From the NCBI GenBank assembly GCA_021234155.1, contig JAJEKV010000785.1, positions 1-64,000 on the forward strand: a DNA stretch of 64,000 nt, given 5' to 3'. Each line of letters begins with the position of its first letter. Positions within the stretch are counted from its first letter, which is position 1. This stretch comes from Isoetes taiwanensis (Eukaryota > Streptophyta > Lycopodiopsida > Isoetales > Isoetaceae). The notes under the pieces were generated by a model that worked only from the letters and a program-made list of their open reading frames with translations, was not told the origin of the DNA and made no database searches. The position numbers were made by a program, and so were the translations under genes. This document shows, piece by piece, positions 54,586 through 64,000 of the stretch.

Positions 54586-56842
54586 ATGCTTAACTGTAAA
54601 TTTAAAGGGAAGGAAACAGTGGTAAATTCAGGAATAAAAAAAGCTGTGCCCCAAAAGCAGCCTACTCCCCTTCCAAGGTAAAAGCTATTTCTCATTTGTT
54701 TAAATCTTTCTTTAACTCTTAGCTAATATTATGCATATTCTCATCCACAGATGGGAGTTGTTTCTTATTTGGTATGGCTGCTTGCTCATTGTCTTGATTC
54801 TTTCTTTGATACAGCAAAATGTTCATTTTCTTCATTCTTGTGTTGTCTTATGTATGAAGGGTAATTCATGCAAGCCAGGGTTTCCAGACTACGATGCTTT
54901 TTCCAATGGTAAGAGCTTACAAATACTTTGGATTGGAGGAATATTTAAGTCTCATACCTGAGTCTATTCTGCAGCTTGTATTTATGGTTGAACATTATAA
55001 AGTTGGAGGTCGAGGGCAGGTTTCAGTTGGGCAGTACTCAGGAATTTTGGTCGGTTAGTTAACCATATGCTCTATCACCTTATGTTTACATTGTTGCTGT
55101 TTGTTATCTGATTAGTTGCGTCTATCAGGCGTCCCTGTTTCCACTTGCACAATTCTGCACTTCAGTTCTGTGGGGAGCAATTTCAGATAGAACTGGCAGA
55201 AAGGTAAGCTTCACTACTTATTTCATAAATAGTGATAAATGTTAAATTGTATAAGAACTGGTTGTTACAGATTGAAATTGTCTCTCACCAACACCCTTTA
55301 TTTTACATTTGACATGCCAGCCATGGTTAGCATTTGGAAATGCTGTTTCTGCTACATCTTCTCTGCTTCTAGGAACATGTAGAACATATTCTGCTGCCTG
55401 CACGATCCGTTTCCTTGGCGGGCTCTTGAATGGAACTCTTACAATGACAAAATCTATGGTTGGAGAACTATGTGATGGGTAAACGTTTAATGTAGTTCCT
55501 TATTTTTCAATGGAATTCCTACACAGAATAGTATTGTGAACTTTGGCATATACCCTAACTAAGGTAGTCATCTTTACATTCCTCTCTGATTTTACCATAT
55601 TTTTCTTGCAACAGATCCAATCAAGCAAAAGGTTTTGGAATTTTGAATTTAGCATGGGGTATTGGATCAATGGCAGGTCCAGTGATTTCAGGTCTTTTAG
55701 CACAACCATGCGCTCAATACAAAATACAGAAATGTCCACGTTTTCTAGTAGACTATCCATTCTTGTTGCCTTGTATTGCTGCAACAATTTGTTCGTGCAG
55801 TGCTATCCTTGCTGCATTATCTTTAGAAGAGACAAGTGTAAGAAAGCTAAGCTACAAGAAGTTACCAACCAGCTTGGCTGAATTGGATGACAATCTGCCA
55901 AATGAAACGTGCATGAATGACCTATTATCACCAGCAGATAATCATGAAGAGGATACTGGAAACAGTTCTTGTTCAAGAACATTGGATCTTAGACCACCTC
56001 TAAGCCAAAGTGAATTGAAAAGAGAAATACAAGAAGCTAAGGGTATTGTAACATTGGAATTAGAGCAATTTGTATCACAAAATTTGTCTCAAAGCAATGA
56101 TCCTGAGCTTTCCAAATCTATACTGAGAGACAAAGACGTGCTACTTTCATCTCTGTGCTATTCACTTACTGCACTTATATTTATAATTGCAGGTGAGACA
56201 GAGTTCTCCATTTTCCTTGATGTCTAGACATGCATTTTGTTTGATACATAGTCTTGATATGATGCAGATGAACTTTTTCCAATATTTGGAGCGGCTTCAA
56301 AAAGTGTGGGAGGGCTGGAATTTCACTCCTCAGCTATAGGCCTCATTCTGGGAGTTGGAGGAGTGGTGCTTTTTCTGTACACATTCTTAGCATATCCAAG
56401 AGTTGCCAAGAGAATAGGGCCTTTATACTGCTTTAGAGATGGAGTGGCTCTGTCGGTGCCGCTATGGATCATGTTTCCAATATCTTCAATTATTCCAGGC
56501 AAACCCAAGTTGCAGGTGAGTTTTTTACTGCTAGTCATGGCCATAAAGAGCATGATAGCCTGCACTACCTTCACTGGAGTGCTGATTCTTGTGAGCAACT
56601 CAGCCAGCCCTGCTAACATGGGGGCTGTTACAGGACTTAGTCACAGTTTTGCAAGTTTCTTTAGAGCAGTTGGACCAGCATTTGGTGGCTTTATGTGGAC
56701 CTATGCTACTCGCCTTGCCTTTCCTTTCCACCAGTTTGTAGCTTGGTGTTTTGTCTCTGCTCTGTCCTTGCTTACCATTGGAATCTCGTTTTTGTTGCCA
56801 CCTTCTTTAACACAACCTAAAGGTTGCTTGGAAGGGTGCTAA
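54586..56842 (+). CDS. MFS transporter, ZIFL-like
   Basis: Three introns are readable with canonical borders and matching phase, joining exons 55129-55203, 55321-55478, 55615-56192 and 56268-56842. An exon at 54975-55049 joins in phase before them. Key motifs are GQYSGIL, SVLWGAISDRTGRK (the MFS loop 2-3 signature), GNAVSATSSLLLG, FLGGLLNGT and AKGFGILNLAWGIGSMAGP. A long acidic central loop follows (55850-56120), then DELFPIFGAASKSVGGLEF and AVGPAFGGFMWTYATR. This matches plant zinc-induced-facilitator-like carriers, which sit in tonoplast or plasma membrane and export or sequester metal-chelate, potassium or proton-coupled substrates. The 5' end is uncertain. ATG 54586 opens an exon to 54677 (ending TPLPR) that joins 54751 (WELFLIW) in phase, but the link from there to 54975 is unclear. 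Stop TAA overlaps AATAAA. Confidence 0.75.
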
Positions 56843-56846
56843 TAAA
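56841..56846 (+). terminator. Possible poly-A signal AATAAA
   Basis: AATAAA overlaps the last two bases of the transporter stop codon. It would give a very short 3' UTR, and plant signals are loose, so other sites may be used. Confidence 0.3.
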
Positions 56847-57793
56847 GCTTTTGAATGGCAAACAGATGTTCTATTAATTCTCAATTTACTGGACCCCCGA
56901 TAATTCTTTACAGAAATGCACATCCCTTGTGCCAGATCACATATGTAAAAGCAATGATTCATCAAGATCCAAGAAGATATTAGATTTATCTACGGCTTGT
57001 TGTGACTTGAATGGACACGAATTTCTGTGATTTTATGATGAAGACAACTTAACAGCGTGAAAAACAACCTCCTCTGCAATATTCCCAAGCATCCACTATG
57101 ATATGTGATGCAAATCTTGGACTCCAGAGCCACTACTTTTTAACTTTTTAAAGAGGTGGCGTTGTACTAAGAGGATAACTTGGATGTATGTAACCCTATG
57201 CTGCATTTGGGGAAAATTGAATTACCTATTTATTGGTTATACCCATCTGTAAATTTATATCCATGTTTTGGACCAAAGCATGTTTTTGTACCTCGGTCGG
57301 ATTTGTATTCTGGAAGGCGTTTAAAACTTTCACCAAACTGTTCAGACCACATTAATGCAAGTTGATGTTGTACCTTGGAGGTAATGGGTGGTTCGAGCTG
57401 GAGATATTTGGGGGCACGCAGAGCAGGGACTGATTGGCAAAATGGGGAGGCGCATTACCTAAGACATGAGAAATTACATAGTTAGATCAAGAATGACCAT
57501 TTGCAAAGCAATTCCACTGTGCAAATGGTCTATAGGAGTAAGGCATCCTGAACTGAGAGATCTACAGGTTTATTGGCGAAAATTAGAACTAGTAAGAATC
57601 AGTATGTTTTTTGATTTGAATGAGCAGATAACAACCTAACTGGTGGTCAAGTCTTGAGAGCGCCGTTACGGAGGAGGGGAGGCATTAAAAGGTCCTTGTG
57701 CGCAGTCCCACTCCTAATCCATGCCTTGTGGCGTACTACAACACACCCACGTTCCGACTAGTGTATTAAACCAGCCCTCGATATTAAGTTAGG
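56843..57793. other. Intergenic between transporter and subtilase
   Basis: No gene recognised. It must hold the transporter 3' UTR and the subtilase promoter. GTATTAAA at about 57762 is the only TATA-like word close to the subtilase ATG. Confidence 0.45.
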
Positions 57794-60118
57794 ATGGGCG
57801 TAGCTGCTTCTCCGGCTATGGCAATGGCACCCCAACGGGCCCCCCCTCCTCCTCCTCCTCTTCATCGTGGCTATGGCCATGAAGCCTGCATTTGGGTCTG
57901 GGCACCAAAAAAGCTACATCATCGCAGTGGATCCAACCCGCATTCCCGCCGGAACCCACCAATCATGGTACCAATCCACTCTCGCTTCCCTCAATCCCAC
58001 CTCGGAAATAATCCATGCATACAACCACGGATTCAACGGATTTGCTGCTCAGCTGTCTGATACAGAAGCACAATCCCTGCGGCAAACAGCCGGATTCATG
58101 GCAATGTACGAAGACAAGCTCCTCAATCTGCACACCACAAGAAGCCCACAGTTTTGTTTAAATCCGGCCAAGGGATATGGCCGGAGTCGAAATATGGCAG
58201 CGACAGCATAATTGGAGTGATAGACACAGGGATATGGCCGGAGAGCCAGAGCTTCAGGGACGAGGGGATGGGGGAGGTGCCCAAGAAATGGAAGGGCAAA
58301 TGCGAGGAAGGGGAAAAATTCTCGGCAAAAAACTGCAACAAAAAATTGATCGGAGCAAGGGTGTATTACAGGGGGTATGAGCGATTGATGGGCGGGATGA
58401 ACTGGACTGGAGAATTTAAATCTGCAAGGGATTCGCAGGGCCATGGAACGCACACTGCGTCGATCGCTGCAGGTAGAAGGGTTTTGAATGCGAGTTTTTT
58501 TGGATTGGCCGCCGGAGTAGCGCAGGGGATGGCCCCTTTGGCTCGAATCGCTGTGTATAAAGTTTGCTGGGGAGAATGCGCTACCTCGGATGTGCTTGCA
58601 GCGGTGGATCAAGCTCTTGGCGATGGCGTAGATGCGATTTCTCTGTCCCTTGGAGGCTCTGTTTCGCCGTATTACGACGACCTTATCGCCATCGTTGCAT
58701 TTGCAGCTATGAAACGAGGTGTTTTTTTTCTGCCTCTGCCGGCAACGATGGCCCCTCCCTTCTCAGCGTCGGAAACGATGCTCCTTGGATCGCTACTGTC
58801 GGAGCTAGCACCATGGATCGATCCTTCCCTGCCAAAATTTCTGGGTTCCGGCCAAATCTTCCCCGCTGCTTCATTTTTTACAGGATCATGGACCAATCGC
58901 CAAAAATTCCCCCTCCTCGATCCATCTTCTTCGCCCATTCCTGATAAATCATCCCGCTGCTTGCCCGGATTTTTGAATCCTGATCTAGTGCGCGGAAAAA
59001 TTGTACTCTGTCAAATGGGTTCCATCTCCGATGCAGAAAAAAGTATGGCAGTGCATGATGCAGGCGGATTGGGCATGATTCTGATTATGCCTGCGTATCT
59101 AGGACATGGGATTCTTCCTGCAAATTCATATCTAATACCTGCGGCGAGCGTAAGCAATGCAGCAGGGATTGAGATTAAGAAATACATAAATGCAACAGCG
59201 AATCCCAAAGCAGGGCTGCAATTTTTGGGCACAAAATTGGGGGTAAAACCGGCGCCACAGGTTGCAGCGTTTTCGTCCAGAGGGCCGGGCCCTGTGTCGC
59301 TGGATGTTTTGAAACCGGATTTGATCGCCCCAGGAGCAAATATTCTTGGAGCTTGGAGCGGATCTGCCCCTCCGTCCAAATTGGTTTCTGATAATCGAAG
59401 AACAGATTACAATATTCTGTCCGGCACCTCCATGTCATGCCCTCATATCAGCGGCATCGCTGCGCTCCTCAAATCTGCCCATCCAAATTGGAGCCCTGCT
59501 GCTATTAAATCTGCTCTCATGACCACTGCAGATTATACCGATCAATCTGGCAGAATTATTTCTGATCAATCCACAGGATCTTCCACCCTTCCTTTCGATT
59601 TTGGATCCGGCCATGTAAACCCACAAAAAGCCCTTGATCCTGGATTGATTTACGATCTCACAGAACGGGATTACTCTGATTTTCTGTGCAGCCAGAATTA
59701 TACCACCAGACAGGCTCGATTGGTGGCCCAATCGACAGATGTTAGATGCTCGAAGAGACGGCCGAGGGCTCAGGATTTCAATTATCCATCGTTTTCTCTT
59801 GTTTTTATGTAACTGGGTCGGATCAGAAGCTTTCGATGCGCTTCAAAAGGACTGTGACAAATGTGGGTCCTGCGAATTCGACGTACTTGGCTATGGTGGT
59901 TAAATCCGGCGGTCTGCAGATCAGAGTGAGGCCGAAAAGGCTTGTATTTTCTGCTGCGAACGAAAGGAAGCGTTTTGTCGTCCAGGCCAGCCTCCTCCGA
60001 CAGAATTCGTCTGAACTGGCCCTGCCTCGGAGTACACTGTCCTTAACTTGGAGCGATGGAAAGCACCACGTCCGCACCACCCATTACTGTCCTTCTGGTG
60101 GAGTCCTTTGGCCCTTAA
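57794..60118 (+). pseudogene. Subtilisin-like serine protease (SBT1 type), frameshifted
   Basis: Intron-less plant subtilase: signal peptide (a leucine run then FIVAMA), I9 propeptide (SYIIAVDPTRIPAGTHQSWY) and an S8 catalytic domain. Catalytic Asp is in GVIDTG (codon at 58223), His in SQGHGTHTA and Ser in SGTSMSCPH (codon 59429-59431). A protease-associated domain is inserted (VRGKIVLCQMG to AGIEIKKY), and a fibronectin-III-like end (RTVTNVGPANSTY) runs to stop 60116-60118. Such enzymes act in the cell wall on proproteins and pectin-modifying enzymes. The frame changes at a C7 run (57840), about 58155, a T8 run (58722), about 58838, a T5 run (59802) and about 60080. The oxyanion-hole block SASAGNDGP is readable only in the shifted segment 58730-58838. 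Either a young pseudogene or an intact gene with assembly errors. Confidence 0.8.
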
Positions 60119-60580
60119 TTGTCTCTTATGCTTTGCAACTTTTTCTATGCCCAACAGCAAATCTACTTTGGCATATTTTAACATATATTTTACACTTCAC
60201 CATCTCCTTATCCATCTCATTTCGTTTATTGAAGATATGCCTTGTTTTTGTCAATTTTTGTCGTTAATGTTTGTCATTTTTGCATTATCCTTGCCACATG
60301 ACAACTACTTTATTTTAGAATTCTTGTCGCTCTGACATTTTTGTGTACATTCTGCATCTTTGTAACATTTTGTTCTAGTTCATACAGCCCAAATCATCTT
60401 AAGCCAATTCAATCTATTACAATAAATTTAACGCGGACGGCCAATGCTTGCCTCAAACATTTCCTTTTTTCCAACCCTCATAACTCACTTGCCTGGCAGC
60501 TAGGATTTTGCTTGGATCACGTATCATTTTAAGAACATGTATCAATTGTAAGACCCTTATAGGACTCTTTATCAACTCGT
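60119..60580. other. 3' flank of the subtilase
   Basis: AT-rich, no gene recognised. Confidence 0.4.
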
Positions 60581-60581
60581 A

Positions 60582-60612
60582 CTAGAAACGTATGCCCGGC
60601 GATGCCGGGCAT
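60582..60612 (-). mobile_element. Possible Helitron 3' terminus
   Basis: Read on the minus strand: a perfect 9-bp stem (ATGCCCGGC/GCCGGGCAT) with a 3-nt loop, then six bases, then CTAG followed by T. Helitrons end in a short GC-rich hairpin a few bases before CTRR and insert between A and T. The element would extend to higher coordinates. I found no 5' TC end and no Rep/helicase gene. Confidence 0.4.
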
Positions 60613-63600
60613 TTGCCATGAATGTGCAGAATGGATAGATGTAATGGATAGATAGGTCCTGATATTGCAGAGTCTATGCCAGATTGTGCCAGTTAAACAT
60701 AATAGTTTATCATTGTGTTCTATCTTCCATTTCCGCCCTTTTTAATTTTGTGTAGCAAGACTTCTATCTGTTGTTACAATAAAAATTTTATTTCTTGGAT
60801 GAAGCTTACGTTTTGCATTGATGCCTACAATTTTGGGATGATTGTCTTACAAACCACTTCTACTTAAAGAGGAACGTACTTCCACCGATATCACTCATTT
60901 AAGATATCATGCTACCATATAATTTAATAGCAACTAATCCTTTATGCGGTTTTCAAATTTTTTGATCGCAAATAGCCATTTTAATCTTGATTTCATGAAT
61001 GCAAATGTCAATGGATCCCGTTTGAGAGGAGTTAGCTATGCATGGATTATGCTTAAGGAATTAGTTGTTAAAATTTTACAAACATGTTTATGCTAAACTA
61101 TTTATGTTGGAAATTCATTTGAAGGTGAATCTTTTTTAAGGTGGCAATGGGTTGTCTGTTTCATAAAAGGTTATTTGAGAATGAGATTTTCCAAAATAAG
61201 ATACATGGGTGTTTTTGTTATTATTTGAACCTGTTCATGTTGCTATGAAATTAGTAAACAAATGCTCATAATCAATATTTGTTGAATAACTATATTTCTT
61301 ATATTCACACCTATGCCACACAACCTAGAACAACTATATCATATGCCTTCCTCACCCAAACTACACTTATACATCTATGTTCGCAAAATCTATATAATTT
61401 CACCATTCAAATCGGAAGGTACATTCAATAACCTATCTAAATATGACTTCGGTTAAACTACTTCCATCTCTACAACATGTAGTATCTACAGCAAATACAT
61501 CCTAATGTATTGATATCAAGATTTGCCACATTACCTATGTAAGTTTTATGCTATTCCATATAGAAGAACATCTAAATCACAGTAGAACCCACTTGTGTGC
61601 TGGGCAAAAAAGATTTAAATTGAGTAGGTTCTTCCAATGTTCTCCTACACTTTCTGGAGCCGCATTTTCAATGTCTGAAACATAAATATGTAACTTTTGG
61701 AGATTTACACAACTCTATGCAAATCTTTGTGAGGCTAATGAGACACAAAGGCACGATCATCAACATGTTCCTCAATTAGAATTCTTCTCATCTTGCTACC
61801 AATAGAAGACCATTATCCCCAATAATGTCTCGCGCCCATGGAAAGATTTATTAGAATAAACAACATACACCAACGCCAACAACACAATAGCCATGGTAAT
61901 GTGAGCACAACAAATGTCCACAGAGAGAGTTGATAGGGCGAACTAAGAGATGAATAAGAACAATCTAATTAGGGAACGGAGAACAAACTTCCAATGCGTT
62001 ACCAACAAATACACTTCCAAGTACATAGGCTTTGCATACAACCAAAGCAAATCATAAAAACATAAGGCCAAAATCTAGAACTTCCATACATTGCTTCTAG
62101 CTTAGTCTGTTTCCATGATCTGCAACTACATAAAAGTGGTTTGGAAAAGCACTAATAGACTGGAAAAAGACACTTGCCTGCAAATCAAATCATAAGGTTT
62201 GGATAATTCTTCAGCAACTCATGATGGCCCTCTGCTGGCAACCTAGAAATAAGTAAATCCAGCTTTGCCAAGTTAGTTATCACCAGAAAGAGATGTTGAG
62301 TTCCTTGGCAAAGGGATCATTGGATCATCATTGTCAACACTAATGAAAATTGCCAGTTTCTTCATTGAATTGCAACTGCTCATATCCCCTTGACACATAT
62401 ATATTTGACAGGTCCGTGACCTTAAACATTGTTAGAGGCACGCACCTTTCCCAAGCATTGCTTGAAAGGTTCTCAATGCATAAAATGTTCCAAGCTGGTC
62501 CTTCATGCTCACATGTTCCAAGCTGGTTTGAAATGGATGTCAAAAGATATACATATTACTATATGATGGACTTACCTAGGGATCGAGAAACAAATATTAC
62601 TTTTAGATCTAAGCAGAATCCATATAATTCAACGTTGTGTGCTTGGTAAAATAAAGATATTGTCATATCTCTTTAGGAAAAGTGCTGAGATAGATTTAGG
62701 CCTATAGGCCTTTAGAGTACTTTATGTCTTCAATTGCGGGAAAGAGAAAAGATGAAAAGTATATTAGAAAATTTGTCTTTCAGCAACCATCAAAAGGAGT
62801 TACATGCAAGTATGAACAGTACATCCATTAGAAGATGAAGCAACAATGTAAATGATGTTAAAACTATTGAACTAACTAAATAACTAACTATGTTGTAGCA
62901 TGCTTAGGAAGACATGCTTAATAGCACCAAACTTTAAGCTTGCATTCGTATCTGCAGAATGCTGATGTTTTAACATAAAGAAGATGATGTATCTTTTATC
63001 AGCATGAAAAATCTATTTACAGTATTAAAGTGCAAAGATGGGAAAGAGCCTAACAGTACACAAAGAGATCTAACCAGGTTACAATACATAGGTACGTACC
63101 ATTCTACATGATGCAATTTTCGGATACCTTCCAAAGATGATTTCGACTCGGATGAACACCAAAGGATGTGAAAAGAATGTTGGGTTAGAGTACATAGAAA
63201 ATCAATCATATGCCAAACATATCTTACCTCTATATTGACTTTACAATGCGGATGCTCCACTCAGAAAGCGAGAAAATCTTTGTTAGACCTAAAAAATCCC
63301 GGTGGATTCACATGCTTTGCTTCTCATACTTGAACTTCGGTTGCATATTCTTGAAGTGGAATAGAAAGCGTAATGGATCAATAATAATATTGATTTTGCC
63401 CTTAGGCATATACATCAATAACATAAATGATTTTGCTAAAAAATTGCTTCCGTGGAGCGGGCATCAAAGACGTGATGAAGGTCAATTATCCAGTGCAAGA
63501 TGGCATGCTCTAGAGCAGAAAATATGGTAATTACGATGTGCTCTGGAGTAACAAACTTAATAAGAAAAGCCTATGCCAATCAGTACAAAGCACCCCAAGT

Positions 63601-64000
63601 CTTCAAATGGAAATGCGAAATAGAGGTTAATCTCATTTTTTAAGCACCAGAGCAAAACATATTCTGAGACATGAACATGCATGGGTAGAATTTACATTGC
63701 TTCACGTGAATAACATGCTCAGATCTATTTAACAAAACTGTAGAGAAATGAGAAATTGTTGCAAACTAATATGTTTCAAAAAGAAGGGACTTCATAGAAA
63801 GAGATTAAATGCATCTAGAATGATATGTGCCAGAGTAGAAAATGACTTTACCCAAGATATGATAAGCAGTGCAATACAACATGCTTGAGATTACAAACTA
63901 CAAATAAAAATGCTCAAAAGCACCGGGGAAGACTCGTTACCTCTTTTCTTACAGAGAGGTCTTTTCTTTGAGTCTAGCCTCCCATGTGGCGATAGCTTAT
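60613..64000. other. Gene-poor right end
   Basis: AT-rich with no recognised gene on either strand. Small frames at 62340-62649 and 63210-63530 lack known motifs and show no splice-compatible extension that I can see. If the Helitron call is right, part of this may be its body. Confidence 0.4.

Noticed and set aside
62340-62649. Possible resistance-gene C terminus
   Set aside because: A faint resemblance on one strand only, with no leucine-rich repeats or NB-ARC motifs nearby.

Overview
The window is nuclear DNA from a land plant with a large, repeat-rich genome. Evidence: GT-AG introns of 65-400 nt, plant-type L1 and Gypsy retrotransposons, a plant subtilase, a ZIFL-like transporter and an F-box fragment. 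The DUF7869-type and 'DFAENYS'-type transposon genes, and a ParB-like/methyltransferase-like gene, make a non-flowering vascular plant (fern, lycophyte or gymnosperm) my best guess. That guess is inference. Only two genes look like ordinary host loci, both at the right-hand end.

Layout. 0-17.5 kb: debris of protein-coding mobile elements. It holds an FCP1-like phosphatase remnant, a 'DFAENYS/HGKG' transposon-type gene (minus), a 5'-truncated L1 LINE (2.94-7.23 kb, with poly-A), and a DUF8039/DUF7869-type gene (minus, 7.8-11.0 kb). Divergently placed is a spliced plus-strand gene (about 13.0-16.3 kb) with a ParB-like domain and DNA-methyltransferase-like motifs. A short CG-rich palindromic motif recurs through 10.9-16.7 kb. 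17-21.6 kb: a second 'DFAENYS'-family fragment, AT-rich repeats, a 0.54-kb TIR element and a broken F-box gene.

21.7-46.6 kb: a compound repeat locus. A 19-bp minisatellite (core GGCATGTTGGAGCC) occurs in five blocks. One block is split by a complete 11.1-kb Gypsy-type LTR retrotransposon with a 5-bp target duplication (AGGTG). The rest contains a nested inverted repeat with telomere-like hairpins (34.05-36.1 kb), a tandem repeat of about 820 bp (37.9-40.8 kb) bracketed by inverted flanks, and a 107-bp (CT)n run. It also holds a duplicated 0.76-kb segment and a tandem array of six tRNA-Arg(CCU) genes in units of 310-350 bp.

46.6-52.7 kb: an unrecognised minus-strand gene fragment, a long gag-protease ORF, and an integrase fragment with an opposite-strand ORF that has its own TATA box. 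54-64 kb: a foldback element, an MFS (ZIFL-like) gene with readable exon structure, a subtilase broken by several frameshifts mostly at homopolymers, a possible Helitron terminus, and about 3.4 kb without recognisable genes.

Nearly every ORF in the window is interrupted by single-base indels. Mobile-element decay explains most of this. The same pattern in the subtilase and between the two LTRs means uncorrected long-read assembly errors should be excluded before genes are called dead.
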